Made by a program: the position numbers and the translations under genes | DNA from: JACDHG01 sp963815295 | Lineage (GTDB): Bacteria > Actinomycetota > Actinomycetes > Propionibacteriales > Nocardioidaceae | Assembly: GCA_963815295.1 (NCBI GenBank) | Contig: CAWFFZ010000003.1 | Coordinates: 124,001-188,000 of the forward strand | Direction: 5' to 3' | Length of the DNA stretch: 64,000 nucleotides | Part shown: in pieces, positions 1 to 9,527 of the stretch | Layout: every line of letters starts with the position of its first letter | How positions within the stretch are numbered: position 1 is the first letter of the stretch | Notes under the pieces: model-generated | Database searches by the model: none | What the model was told of the DNA's origin: nothing | What the model saw: only the letters and a program-made list of their open reading frames with translations

Positions 1-1
1 C

Positions 2-1468
2 GACGACTACCTGGGGCTGTTCCTGGGTTGGGAAGGCGTCGGCCTTGCGTCATACCTGCTGATCGGGTTCTGGCAACACAAGGACACCGCTGCCGTCGCC
101 GCCAAGAAGGCCTTCATCGTCAACCGGGTCGGCGACCTCGGGCTGGCGATCGCCATCATGCTCATGTTCGCCACCTTCGGGACCACGTCCTTCGCCGGAG
201 TTGAGGAAGGCATGCCGCAGGTCAGCGAAGGCACTGCGACGGCGTTGGGACTGCTGCTCCTGCTCGGCGCATGCGGCAAGTCCGCACAGGTGCCGTTGCA
301 GAGCTGGCTGCTCGACGCGATGGAAGGCCCGACCCCGGTGTCGGCGCTCATCCACGCGGCGACGATGGTCACGGCCGGGGTCTACCTCGTCACGCGTTCC
401 AACTTCGTCTACGAGCACACTGAAACGGCGCAGACGGCAGTGGTCATCGTGGGACTGGTCACGCTCCTGTGGGGCGCAATCATCGGGTGCGCCAAGGACG
501 ACATCAAGAAGGTCCTGGCGGGATCGACCATGAGCCAGATCGGCTACATGATGCTCGCCGCCGGCATCGGCCCGGCCGGGTACGCCTTCGCGATCTTCCA
601 CCTACTGACCCACGGGGCATTCAAAGCCAACATGTTCCTCGGCGCAGGCTCCGTCATGCATGCCATGAATGACGAGGTCGACATGCGCCGCTACGGGGCT
701 CTGCGCGCCGTCATGCCGGTCACGTTCCTTACGTTCGCCTGCGGCTATCTGGCGATCATCGGGTTCCCCGGCTTCTCCGGGTTCTGGTCGAAGGACAAGA
801 TCATCGAAGCTGCGTTCGGGGAAAGCATTGTCATCGGCATCGGCGCCCTCCTCGGCGCCGGGATCACCGCGTTCTACATGACCCGGTTGATGATCATGAC
901 GTTCGTCAGCGAGAAGCGCTGGGCGAAGGACGCTCATCCGCACGAGTCCCCACTCGTGATGACGGTTCCGCTGATGGTCTTGGCTGTCCTGTCCGTCGGT
1001 GGCGGTGTGCTGCTGCTCAACGACTGGATCGGTGAGTGGCTAGAGCCGGTCGTCGGCCCGGAGGAGCACCATGACCTCCCCTTGCCGGTTTTCGGACTCA
1101 CCGCGCTTGTGTTCGGGGTCATCGTCGTCGGGATCGCCATCGCCTTCTACGTGTTCGCTCGTGACAAGATCCCTGTCCTCGCCCCGCCCCGTGTCTCTCC
1201 GCTTACCAAAGCGGCACGTTCCGACCTGTACGGAGACGCGTTCAACGAGGCGGCCTTCATGCGACCTGGGCAGTACCTCACCAGGTCGATGGTCTATGCC
1301 GACAACCGCGGTGTCGACGGGGCGGTCAACGGCCTCGCTGCCCTCGTCGGCGGCACCTCGGGTCGAGTCCGCCGCTGGCAAAGCGGGTTCGTCCGTTCCT
1401 ACGCGCTCTCCATGCTCGTCGGGTCAGCCCTGCTCGTCATTGCCGTATTGGCGGTGACGCTCGCATGA
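2..1468 (+). CDS. nuoL: NADH-quinone oxidoreductase subunit L, 5' truncated (first copy)
   Basis: Proton-pumping antiporter-like membrane subunit of respiratory complex I. The reading frame is open from the first bases of the window, so the N-terminus lies outside it. About 488 residues are present. The conserved NuoL block is clear, with KSAQVPLQSWLLDAMEGPTP followed by SALIHAATMVTAGVYL, and later a lysine-bearing segment with HGAFKANMFL. The C-terminal part carries further membrane segments. Its stop overlaps the nuoM start by 4 bases (ATGA), so the two are translationally coupled. It belongs to the main nuo operon, whose earlier genes are upstream of the window. A second, divergent nuoL is at 15231. 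Confidence 0.96.
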   Translation, partial: DDYLGLFLGWEGVGLASYLLIGFWQHKDTAAVAAKKAFIVNRVGDLGLAIAIMLMFATFGTTSFAGVEEGMPQVSEGTATALGLLLLLGACGKSAQVPLQSWLLDAMEGPTPVSALIHAATMVTAGVYLVTRSNFVYEHTETAQTAVVIVGLVTLLWGAIIGCAKDDIKKVLAGSTMSQIGYMMLAAGIGPAGYAFAIFHLLTHGAFKANMFLGAGSVMHAMNDEVDMRRYGALRAVMPVTFLTFACGYLAIIGFPGFSGFWSKDKIIEAAFGESIVIGIGALLGAGITAFYMTRLMIMTFVSEKRWAKDAHPHESPLVMTVPLMVLAVLSVGGGVLLLNDWIGEWLEPVVGPEEHHDLPLPVFGLTALVFGVIVVGIAIAFYVFARDKIPVLAPPRVSPLTKAARSDLYGDAFNEAAFMRPGQYLTRSMVYADNRGVDGAVNGLAALVGGTSGRVRRWQSGFVRSYALSMLVGSALLVIAVLAVTLA

Positions 1469-3003
1469 CCGGAAGTGAGACGACCATTCCCTGGCTCTCG
1501 ATCCTCATCGCGCTGCCGCTGCTGGGTGCGGGTGCGGTCCTTGCGACTCCCAAGGGGACCGTGCTGCCGAAGCAGGTGGCTCTCGGCGTTTCGCTGGTCG
1601 TGTTTGCCCTCTCGGTGGTCGTGGCCACGCAGTTCGAGGTGGACGGCGGCTATCAGTTCGTCGAGCAGCACAACTGGATCGAGACGTTCGGGGCCAGCTA
1701 TTCAGTCGGGGTCGACGGGCTCGGTCTCTTGCTGGTGCTGTTGACGACGATCCTGACCCCGGTCGTGATCCTCGCATCGTGGGACGACGCTGACGGCGGC
1801 CGGTGGAGTGCCAACGCCTTCTTTGCCTGGATGCTTGCGCTCCAAGGACTCTCGATCGGGGTCTTCAGCGCTACCGACGTCTTCTTGTTCTACGTCTTCT
1901 TCGAGGCGACCCTGATCCCCATCTACTTCCTGATCGGTGGCTTCGGCGGCGCCCGGCGGTCGTATGCCGCCGTGAAGTTCTTGCTGTACAGCCTGTTCGG
2001 CGGACTGTTGATGCTGGCCTCGGTCGTCGGCCTGTACGTCGTCACGGCCGACAGCGAGACGGGGCCGTCATACCTGCTCGAAGATCTGATGAGCGCCGAC
2101 ATCGGGACCACGACGGGTCGCTGGCTGTTCCTCGGCTTCTTCATCGCGTTCGCCGTCAAGGCGCCGATGTGGCCGGTGCACACGTGGCTGCCGGACGCCG
2201 CGAGCGAGGGCACGCCCGGCACGTCGGTTCTTCTTGTCAGCGTCCTCGACAAGATCGGCACCTTCGGGATGATGCGCTTCTGCCTCAACATCTTCCCCGA
2301 GGCGTCGCGATGGGCGACTCCCGTGGTGATCACGCTGGCGGTCATCTCGATCCTGTACGGCGCGCTGCTGGCGATCGGGCAGCAGGACATCCGCCGGCTC
2401 ATCGCCTACACGTCCGTGTCCCACTTCGGTTTCATCGTCCTCGGGATCTTTGCGATGACGAGCCAGGGGCAGGCCGGGTCGGCGCTCTACATGTTCAACC
2501 ACGGGCTCTCAACCGGAGCGTTGTTCCTCGTGACAGGATTCCTGATCAGCAGACGCGGATCGAAGATGATCGATGACTATGGCGGTGTCGAGAAGGTCGC
2601 GCCTGTGTTGGCAGGGACGTTCCTGCTGGCGGGATTGTCGAGCCTGTCGCTGCCGGGGCTGTCGCCATTCGTCAGCGAGTTCCTCGTGCTCGCAGGCACG
2701 TTCACGGTGTCGGTCACCGCGGCCGTGTTCGCCGCGCTTGGCATCGTGCTGGCGGCGGTCTACATCCTGTACATGTACCAGCGCACGATGACGGGTCCGG
2801 TGCGCGAGTCGACGAAGAACCTCCCGGACCTAAAGGTTCGCGAAGTGGCGGCGCTCGCGCCGCTGCTGGTGCTGATCGTCGTGTTGGGGTTCTTCCCGAA
2901 GCCAGTGCTCGACGCCGTCAACCCGACGGTCGACTCGTTGCTGGAGCAGGTCGGTCTCGAGGATCCCGAGCCCACCGTCGCCGCCGATGAGGAGGGGTCG
3001 TAG
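1465..3003 (+). CDS. nuoM: NADH-quinone oxidoreductase subunit M (first copy)
   Basis: Antiporter-like proton-pumping subunit of complex I, 512 residues, the usual family length. Seen: MWPVHTWLPDAASEGTPGTS, the family signature before the discontinuous helix; an ERK-free N-terminus; YVFFEATLIPIYFLIGGFGG carrying the conserved Glu of the pumping channel; and DIRRLIAYTSVSHFGF. The start ATG overlaps the nuoL stop by 4 bases and the stop touches the nuoN start. The last ~25 residues are acidic. It sits in the cytoplasmic membrane arm with NuoL and NuoN. Confidence 0.97.
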   Translation: MTGSETTIPWLSILIALPLLGAGAVLATPKGTVLPKQVALGVSLVVFALSVVVATQFEVDGGYQFVEQHNWIETFGASYSVGVDGLGLLLVLLTTILTPVVILASWDDADGGRWSANAFFAWMLALQGLSIGVFSATDVFLFYVFFEATLIPIYFLIGGFGGARRSYAAVKFLLYSLFGGLLMLASVVGLYVVTADSETGPSYLLEDLMSADIGTTTGRWLFLGFFIAFAVKAPMWPVHTWLPDAASEGTPGTSVLLVSVLDKIGTFGMMRFCLNIFPEASRWATPVVITLAVISILYGALLAIGQQDIRRLIAYTSVSHFGFIVLGIFAMTSQGQAGSALYMFNHGLSTGALFLVTGFLISRRGSKMIDDYGGVEKVAPVLAGTFLLAGLSSLSLPGLSPFVSEFLVLAGTFTVSVTAAVFAALGIVLAAVYILYMYQRTMTGPVRESTKNLPDLKVREVAALAPLLVLIVVLGFFPKPVLDAVNPTVDSLLEQVGLEDPEPTVAADEEGS

Positions 3004-4607
3004 TGGTCCTGGCCATCCAGACATTCGACTCGCCTGACATCGCGTACGGCAAGCTCTCGCCGCTGTTGATCGTGTTCGGTGTCGCGATCGCCGGTGTGCT
3101 CGTCGAGGCGTTCGCGCCACGCGAGCGTCGCTACGCGATCCAGACGGTGCTGGCGCTGGCCGGTCTGGTGGCGGCCTTCGTCGCGACAACTCTGGTTGCC
3201 GCCGACATGCCCAGCAACAACGACGGCGCCTCCCTGGGCACCATCGAGGCGATGGGTGCGATCGCCGTGGACGGCCCCTCGCTGTTCATCTGGGGACTCT
3301 TACTCATCTTCTCGCTGATCAGCGTGCTGCTGTTCGCCGAACGCCATCTGGAGGGCGGCATTACTGCGTTCGCCGGCCAGGCCGCAGCCCTTCCCGGCAC
3401 GCAGGCAGAGCGCGAAGCGTCATCCAGGGGCGTCGAGCACACTGAGGTCTTCCCGCTGGTGCTGTTCGCGATCGGCGGCATGATGCTGTTCCCGGCGTCG
3501 AACGACCTTCTGACGATGTTCGTGGCGCTCGAAGTGTTCTCGCTCCCGCTCTACCTGTTGTGCGGACTTGCCCGGAGACGGCGTCTCATCAGCCAGGAAG
3601 CCGCCCTGAAGTACTTCCTACTCGGCGCCTTCTCGTCAGCGTTCTTCCTCTATGGCATCGCGCTCGTCTACGGGTTCGCGGGCACGTTCGAGCTGGCAAA
3701 GATCGACGCAGCGGTATCGGCGAATGTTGGGGGTGACGGCTTGCTGCTGACAGGTATGGCGCTGCTGGCTGTCGGGTTGCTCTTCAAGGTCAGCGCCGCA
3801 CCATTCCATGCCTGGACGCCCGACGTCTACCAGGGGGCCCCGACTGCAGTCACTGCGTTCATGGCCGCGTGCACGAAGGTCGCCGCCTTCGGCGCGCTGC
3901 TCCGCGTGTTCTACGTCGGACTCGGTGGCGCTCGTTGGGACTGGCAGCCGCTGATGTGGATCGTTGCCGCGCTGACGATGGCGGTCGGCTCGATCATCGC
4001 GATCACGCAGACCGACATCAAGCGAATGCTGGCGTACTCGTCGATCGCGCACGCCGGCTTCCTGATCACAGGTTTCGTCGGCGCCCAGCAGGGGATCAGC
4101 ATTGCTGGGCAGGAGATCAGCAGTCTGCAGGCAGTCCTCTTCTACCTGGTTGCCTACGGGTTCACGACGATCGGAGCGTTCGCGGTCGTCACCGTGGTGC
4201 GTGACGCCGGCGGCGAGTCGACTCATCTCGCACGCTGGGCCGGGCTCGGCAAGGAAGCTCCGGTGGTCGCCGGCGTGTTCGCGTTCTTCCTGCTCGCCTT
4301 CGCGGGGATCCCGCTGACCAGTGGCTTCACCGGAAAGTGGGCGGTGTTCACCTCCGCGTGGTCCGGCGGTGCCTGGCCGTTGGTAGTGGTGGCGGTGCTG
4401 ATGAGTCTGGTGGCGGCGTTCTTCTACGCGCGGGTCATCGTCGTCATGTTCTTCTCCGACCCGGTCGGTGACGGTCCCACGGTGGCCGTCCCCAGCATCT
4501 TGACCAACGTGGCGATTACGATCGGTGCCGCCATGACGCTGCTCCTGGGTGTGCTGCCGCAGCCGGTGTTCGACCTGGCCCGGCACGCGGGTGAGTTCAT
4601 CCGCTGA
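3003..4607 (+). CDS. nuoN: NADH-quinone oxidoreductase subunit N (first copy)
   Basis: Third antiporter-like subunit of complex I, 534 residues. The GTG start shares its first base with the nuoM stop codon. Recognisable features are MFVALEVFSLPLYLLCGLAR (channel Glu), the lysine region FKVSAAPFHAWTPDVYQGAP, and TDIKRMLAYSSIAHAGF. A loop of about 35 residues near positions 118-150 (around GTQAEREASSRGVEHTE) is typical of actinobacterial NuoN. The stop overlaps the start of the downstream prenyltransferase by one base, so that gene is in the same transcript. Confidence 0.97.
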   Translation: MVLAIQTFDSPDIAYGKLSPLLIVFGVAIAGVLVEAFAPRERRYAIQTVLALAGLVAAFVATTLVAADMPSNNDGASLGTIEAMGAIAVDGPSLFIWGLLLIFSLISVLLFAERHLEGGITAFAGQAAALPGTQAEREASSRGVEHTEVFPLVLFAIGGMMLFPASNDLLTMFVALEVFSLPLYLLCGLARRRRLISQEAALKYFLLGAFSSAFFLYGIALVYGFAGTFELAKIDAAVSANVGGDGLLLTGMALLAVGLLFKVSAAPFHAWTPDVYQGAPTAVTAFMAACTKVAAFGALLRVFYVGLGGARWDWQPLMWIVAALTMAVGSIIAITQTDIKRMLAYSSIAHAGFLITGFVGAQQGISIAGQEISSLQAVLFYLVAYGFTTIGAFAVVTVVRDAGGESTHLARWAGLGKEAPVVAGVFAFFLLAFAGIPLTSGFTGKWAVFTSAWSGGAWPLVVVAVLMSLVAAFFYARVIVVMFFSDPVGDGPTVAVPSILTNVAITIGAAMTLLLGVLPQPVFDLARHAGEFIR

Positions 4608-5611
4608 TGGCAGCCCACGCGTCTCCGACACTCGGGTTGCCGATCGTCGACGCTGACCTAGAGTCGCGCATCCGGCAGAAGCTGAACGAGATCGAGAAGG
4701 AGCTCGCGGCTGCCGTCGCCTCCGACATCGACTTCATCAACGAGGCGTCGCATCATCTGCTCGAGGCGGGAGGCAAGCGGTTCCGTCCGCTGCTGTGCGT
4801 GCTCGCCTCCGAGTTCGGCGACCGCAATGCGCCAGGCGTCGTACCGGCCGCCCTCGTCGTGGAGCTCACCCACCTGGCCACCCTGTACCACGATGACGTC
4901 ATGGACGAGGCTGAGCTGCGGCGTGGGGCACCGAGTGCCAACGCCCGCTGGGACAACTCGATCGCGATCCTCACTGGCGACTACCTGTTCGCGCAGGCTT
5001 CCGACATCGTCGCCGGGCTAGGTCCCGAGGCGGTACGTATCCAGGCGCAGACATTCGGCCGGCTGGTGCAGGGGCAGATCCGGGAGACCGTGGGTCCGCG
5101 AGCCGACGACGATGCGCTGCGCCACTATCTGTCTGTCGTCGCGGACAAGACCGGCTCACTGATCGCGACCTCTGCGCGGTTCGGCGCCAAGCTCGCCGGG
5201 GTCGGCGCTGAGCTCGAGGAGACGCTGACGTCGTTCGGTGAGCAGATCGGTACGGCGTTCCAGCTATCTGACGACATCATCGACATCGCGAGCGATTCGA
5301 CCGACCTCGGTAAGGCGGCGGGCACGGACCTCCGTGAGGGGATCCTGACGCTGCCGACCCTGTTCGCGCGCCAGTCCGATGATCCCGCGGATGCGCGTCT
5401 GCTCGAGCTGCTGTCTGGACCACTGACCGACGAGGCACTGCACGCGGAGGCGCTCAAGTTACTGCGCAGCCACCGGGCCATGACACAGGCACGCGACGAG
5501 GTCGAGCGGCGTACCCAGATGGCGCGTGACCTGCTGCGATCCGTACCGGACATCCCTGCGCGTACTGCCCTTCACGGCCTCTGTGATTTGGTCACCACGC
5601 GAACGTCCTGA
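4607..5611 (+). CDS. long-chain polyprenyl diphosphate synthase
   Basis: Trans-prenyl chain elongating enzyme that adds isopentenyl diphosphate units to an allylic primer. It is 334 residues, the family's usual size. The two Mg-binding aspartate motifs are present: DDVMD from residue 96 and DDIID from residue 222. The residue five before the first motif is Ala (ATLYHDD), a small side chain that in this family permits long products, so a C40-C50 menaquinone side chain is likely. It is the last gene of the first nuo operon, overlapping nuoN by one base, which fits quinone supply to complex I. Exact chain length cannot be read from the sequence. Confidence 0.92.
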   Translation: MAAHASPTLGLPIVDADLESRIRQKLNEIEKELAAAVASDIDFINEASHHLLEAGGKRFRPLLCVLASEFGDRNAPGVVPAALVVELTHLATLYHDDVMDEAELRRGAPSANARWDNSIAILTGDYLFAQASDIVAGLGPEAVRIQAQTFGRLVQGQIRETVGPRADDDALRHYLSVVADKTGSLIATSARFGAKLAGVGAELEETLTSFGEQIGTAFQLSDDIIDIASDSTDLGKAAGTDLREGILTLPTLFARQSDDPADARLLELLSGPLTDEALHAEALKLLRSHRAMTQARDEVERRTQMARDLLRSVPDIPARTALHGLCDLVTTRTS

Positions 5612-5682
5612 CTCGCCGTGTTGCACGCCTTGCCCACCTCCTCGGCAGCGGACATCGACTCGATCCACTAGGTTGCATCTCC

Positions 5683-6393
5683 ATGAAGCCAGCCCGTCAG
5701 GTCCTCGTCGGCATCACCGCGACCGCACTGCTCGGCCTTCCGGGCATCGCCGCGGCCACCTCGGCCGCTCCGCCCGAGGCGTCGGCAGGCACGGCGGCAG
5801 GGTCGCGGTATAACACCTCGATCCGCTTCCTCGACTTCGACCACACCAGGCCCTACGCGAGCCGCACCATTGTGCGCGGCCAAGTGGTGGCCTACGTGAA
5901 CGGCAACCGGGGCGCGGTCAAGGGCAAGAAGGTCTGGCTGTATCGCAAATTCCACGGGTCGCCGGGATGGACGCGCATTGCTCGCGGCTACACCAGCCAG
6001 ACCACAAGGCCGACATTCCGGTTCACGCCACGGTCGAGGGCGAACGCCACCTACCTCGTGCGATTTCCCGGCAACGCCCAGTTGCAGCGATCGCAAGACA
6101 CCACGGTCGTGCTCGTACACCGGCTGCTGAACGCACAGATGGAGGACCGGACCGGGCGCTTCCACGGTCGGGTGGTCCCTCGGTGGGCAAATCGGGCGAT
6201 CTACCTCGAGAAGCGTCAGTGCGCCAGCTGCTCCTGGCAGCGGGTGCGCACCGGCCGGACGGGCGACGTCGGGCGGTGGTCGTTCCGGGTCAGTGCTCCG
6301 GCCGACGGCCGCTGGTGGTGGCGGGCCGCCGTGCCAGCATCGACGCGCTACATCTGGTCGTACAGCGGGATCTACACCACCGAGCGCGGCTGA
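5683..6393 (+). CDS. secreted protein of unknown function
   Basis: A 236-residue protein with a clear Sec signal peptide: basic MKPAR, hydrophobic core to about residue 22, and an AAA-type cleavage region near residues 23-30. The mature part is rich in Arg, Trp and Tyr with two short related modules (around YRKFHGSPGWTRIARG and EKRQCASCSWQRVRTGRTGD) that look like beta-sandwich repeats. A CASC cysteine pair sits in the second module. I do not recognise a catalytic motif. There is no Shine-Dalgarno; a TAGGTT hexamer (5669-5674) ends 8 bases before the ATG, so the mRNA may be leaderless. It converges on korB with a 7-base gap. Confidence 0.75.
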   Translation: MKPARQVLVGITATALLGLPGIAAATSAAPPEASAGTAAGSRYNTSIRFLDFDHTRPYASRTIVRGQVVAYVNGNRGAVKGKKVWLYRKFHGSPGWTRIARGYTSQTTRPTFRFTPRSRANATYLVRFPGNAQLQRSQDTTVVLVHRLLNAQMEDRTGRFHGRVVPRWANRAIYLEKRQCASCSWQRVRTGRTGDVGRWSFRVSAPADGRWWWRAAVPASTRYIWSYSGIYTTERG

Positions 6394-6400
6394 GGTGGCG

Positions 6401-7375
6401 TCAGTCGACAGTCCACGGGTCGCGGCCGGCTAGGAGAGTTGCCAGGTCGCCTTCGCCACCCGCCCGCGCGCCTTGGATCTGCTCGCGGACCTGGTCGTCA
6501 TAGGTCGGACGGTTGACCTGGCGGAAGATACCGATCGGGACGTGCGCCATGGTGCCGTCATCGAGCCTGGAGATCTCGAACGCCTGGGACGGGTTGTCTG
6601 CGTGGGCGTCATGGATCCAGTCGCGCTCGCCAATCGTGACCTTCTCGCCATGCTGCAGGCGCACCAGTCGGGCCTCGGCCTCCTCCTTGTCCTTGAGGAC
6701 ATCAAAGGCGCCGTCGTTGAAGATCGGGCAGTTCTGGTAGATCTCGATCAGCGCCGTGCCGCGGTGGGCCACGGCCTTCTTGAGCACCTCGGTGAGATGG
6801 TTGCGGTCGGAGTCGAGGGTGCGGGCCACGAATGTTGCCTCGGAGCCCAAGGCAAGCGAGACCGGGTTGAACGGAAAGTCCACAGACCCCGCCGGTGTCG
6901 ACTTCGTGATCTTGCCGGGCTCAGATGTGGGCGAGTACTGCCCTTTCGTCAGGCCGTAGATGCGGTTGTTGAACAGCAGGATCGTCATGTTGACGTTGCG
7001 ACGCATAGCGTGGATCAGGTGGTTGCCGCCGATGGACAAGGCGTCACCGTCACCGGTCACGACCCAGACATTGAGGTCCGAGCGCGCCGTGGCGAGCCCT
7101 GTTGCGATCGCAGGCGCCCGGCCGTGGATGGAGTGCAAACCGTAGGTGTCGAGGTAATACGGGAACCGTGACGAGCAGCCGATGCCTGACACGAACACGA
7201 TGTTCTCGCGCTTCAGCCCGAGCGATGGCAGGAACCCCTGGACCGCGGCCAAGATGATGTAGTCGCCGCAGCCCGGACACCACCGCACCTCCTGGTCGGA
7301 GGTGAACTCCTTGCGGTTCTGCTCGGCGTCGGACGCGGGAACGTCGCGCAGCCCAGACAGCGTCACGTCGGTCAT
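6401..7375 (-). CDS. korB: 2-oxoacid:ferredoxin oxidoreductase, beta subunit
   Basis: Thiamine-diphosphate-binding subunit of 2-oxoglutarate (or related 2-oxoacid) ferredoxin oxidoreductase, which converts the 2-oxoacid and CoA to acyl-CoA, CO2 and reduced ferredoxin. It is 324 residues. Seen: the N-terminal WCPGCGDY Cys-x-x-Cys motif, GIGCSSRFPYY, and the TPP motif GDGDALSIGG ending in LLFNN. These match the KorB type that works with a fused KorA. The start overlaps the korA stop by 4 bases (ATGA), so the two subunits are co-translated. Substrate choice (2-oxoglutarate rather than pyruvate) is inferred from overall likeness. Confidence 0.94.
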   Translation of the reverse strand: MTDVTLSGLRDVPASDAEQNRKEFTSDQEVRWCPGCGDYIILAAVQGFLPSLGLKRENIVFVSGIGCSSRFPYYLDTYGLHSIHGRAPAIATGLATARSDLNVWVVTGDGDALSIGGNHLIHAMRRNVNMTILLFNNRIYGLTKGQYSPTSEPGKITKSTPAGSVDFPFNPVSLALGSEATFVARTLDSDRNHLTEVLKKAVAHRGTALIEIYQNCPIFNDGAFDVLKDKEEAEARLVRLQHGEKVTIGERDWIHDAHADNPSQAFEISRLDDGTMAHVPIGIFRQVNRPTYDDQVREQIQGARAGGEGDLATLLAGRDPWTVD

Positions 7376-9240
7376 GAACTCATTTCCTTCAACATGGTGG
7401 CGAAGACGTCCTCGAGCTCACCCGCGGTGAACGGAAGGCCGCGCACCTGGTTGTAGCCAACGACGTCGACGAGGTACTTCGCCCGGAGCAGCAAGGCAAG
7501 CTGTCCGAGGTTCATCTCAGGCACCATCACTTTGTCGTAGCGACTCAGCACGTCGCCGAGGTTGTGGGGGAACGGGTTGAGGTGGCGCAGGTGGGCCTGG
7601 GCGATCTTTTCGCCCCGCTGGCGAATCCGCCGACAGCCGGCACCGATCGGTCCGTACGTCGAGCCCCAACCGAGCACCAGCAGCTCGGCGTCGCCGGTGG
7701 GGTCGTCCACCTCGACCGGCTCGATGGTGTCAGCGATCCGGTCGACCTTTGCCTGTCGGGTCCTGACCATCAGGTCGTGGTTGGCGGGCTCGTAGCTGAT
7801 GTTGCCGTGACCGTCGGCCTTCTCGAGGCCACCGATCCTGTGCTCGAGCCCCGGCGTACCGGGAATCGCCCATGGCCTCGCCAGGGTCTGAGGATCGCGC
7901 TGATAGGCCCAGAACTCGCGCTCACCGGATTCGGTCTCGTGGTTGGGGACGGTGGCGAAGTCAGGGTCGATCAGGGGCAGCGAGTCGATGTCGGGCAGCT
8001 CCCAAGGCTCGGAGCCGTTCGCGAGGTAGCCGTCGGACAACAGCATCACCGGTGTGCGGTAGGTGACTGCGATCCGCACTGCCTCGAGCGCGGCGTCGAA
8101 GCAGTCGCCGGGTGAGCGCGGTGCGACGATCGGCACCGGGGCCTCGCCATTGCGGCCAAACATCGCCTGCAGAAGGTCGGCCTGCTCGGTCTTGGTCGGC
8201 AGCCCGGTGGACGGACCGCCTCGTTGTACGTCGACGACGACGAGCGGGAGCTCGAGCGAGATCGCGAGTCCGATCGTCTCGCTCTTCAACGCGATTCCCG
8301 GGCCTGAGGTGGTGGTGACGCCGAGTGCGCCGCCGTACGACGCGCCGAGCGCCGCACCGATCCCGGCGATCTCATCTTCGGCCTGGAAGGTCATCACGCC
8401 GAACTGCTTGTGCTTGCTGAGCTCGTGGAGGATGTCGGACGCCGGGGTGATCGGGTAGGCGCCGAGGAAGACCGGCAACCCAGAGCGGACCCCGGCGGCC
8501 ACGAGCCCATAGCTGAGCGCCAGGTTGCCGCTGATGTTGCGGTAGGTGCCCTTCCGCATCGGCGCGGGCTTGATCTCGTAGGAGACGGCGAACGACTCAG
8601 TCGTCTCACCGAAGTTCCAGCCGGTGCTGAACGCGGCAAGGTTGGCGTCGCGGATCGCAGGCTTGCCGGCGAATCGTTGCGCGAGGAACGTGCGTGTGGA
8701 TTCGACGGGCCGTCCGTACAGCCACGACAGCAAACCCAGCGAGAACATGTTCTTCGCCCGGGAGGCGTCCTTGCGGCTGAGCCCGAACTCCTTCACGGCC
8801 TCGACCGTGAGAGCGGTCAGGTCGAAGGCGTGCACCTGGTAGATGTCGAGGGAGCCGTCTTCCAGGGGGTTCTCGGCATACCCGGCCTTGGAGAGGTTGC
8901 GGCTGGTGAACTCGTGCGTGTCGACGATGATCGTTGCGCCCGCCTTCAGGTCGGAGACGTTGGCGCGGAGCGCCGCCGGGTTCATCGCGACCAGCACGTG
9001 GGGGGTGTCGCCGGGCGTCATGATGTCGTGGTCGGCGAAGTGCAGCTGAAACGACGAGACCCCCGGCAGGGTGCCTGCGGGGGCACGGATCTCAGCAGGA
9101 AAGTTGGGAAGGGTCGAGAGATCGTTACCGAAGCTTGCGGTCTCCTGCGTGAACCGGTCTCCGGTGAGCTGCATGCCGTCGCCAGAGTCTCCGGCGAACC
9201 TGATGACGACGTGTTCGAGCTGTTCGACCTGTTTGGTCAC
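7372..9240 (-). CDS. korA: 2-oxoacid:ferredoxin oxidoreductase, alpha subunit (gamma domain fused)
   Basis: Large subunit partnering korB, 622 residues, GTG start preceded by an AGGAGATGGAG ribosome site. The first ~190 residues form the gamma domain (RFAGDSGDGMQLTGDRF, NFPAEIRAPAGT). The alpha/TPP pyrimidine-binding part follows (GAYPITPASDILHELSKH, TTTSGPGIALKSETIGLA, QRGGPSTGLPTKTEQ). The C-terminal third is the transketolase-like domain (WGSTYGPI). A gamma-alpha fusion of this size is standard for the actinobacterial KorA that functions in an aerobic TCA cycle. No ferredoxin gene lies beside it. Confidence 0.94.
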   Translation of the reverse strand: MTKQVEQLEHVVIRFAGDSGDGMQLTGDRFTQETASFGNDLSTLPNFPAEIRAPAGTLPGVSSFQLHFADHDIMTPGDTPHVLVAMNPAALRANVSDLKAGATIIVDTHEFTSRNLSKAGYAENPLEDGSLDIYQVHAFDLTALTVEAVKEFGLSRKDASRAKNMFSLGLLSWLYGRPVESTRTFLAQRFAGKPAIRDANLAAFSTGWNFGETTESFAVSYEIKPAPMRKGTYRNISGNLALSYGLVAAGVRSGLPVFLGAYPITPASDILHELSKHKQFGVMTFQAEDEIAGIGAALGASYGGALGVTTTSGPGIALKSETIGLAISLELPLVVVDVQRGGPSTGLPTKTEQADLLQAMFGRNGEAPVPIVAPRSPGDCFDAALEAVRIAVTYRTPVMLLSDGYLANGSEPWELPDIDSLPLIDPDFATVPNHETESGEREFWAYQRDPQTLARPWAIPGTPGLEHRIGGLEKADGHGNISYEPANHDLMVRTRQAKVDRIADTIEPVEVDDPTGDAELLVLGWGSTYGPIGAGCRRIRQRGEKIAQAHLRHLNPFPHNLGDVLSRYDKVMVPEMNLGQLALLLRAKYLVDVVGYNQVRGLPFTAGELEDVFATMLKEMSS

Positions 9241-9527
9241 GAAGCTCCATCTCCTGCGGGTCTCATCTGCTGTTTTGTTAGCTGTCGAACTGTTCGGTTG
9301 TTCAAGTCTACGACTTGGGGCAGGCCGATTTGCGCCGCATCTCGCTAACGGAACGGGGAATAACTAGGCGTCACATTTTCGACACGCCGACCGGGGCATA
9401 ACGGACAAAACCTAGATTGGAGGGCGACGGCGTACGTCGATGGGAGCATGTTCACAGCCGCCGGAATCTGAGGAGTGTTGCGGTATTCCTCACGGCGTCA
9501 GGTCGCCGTAGCTCCGAAGGAGATCCC

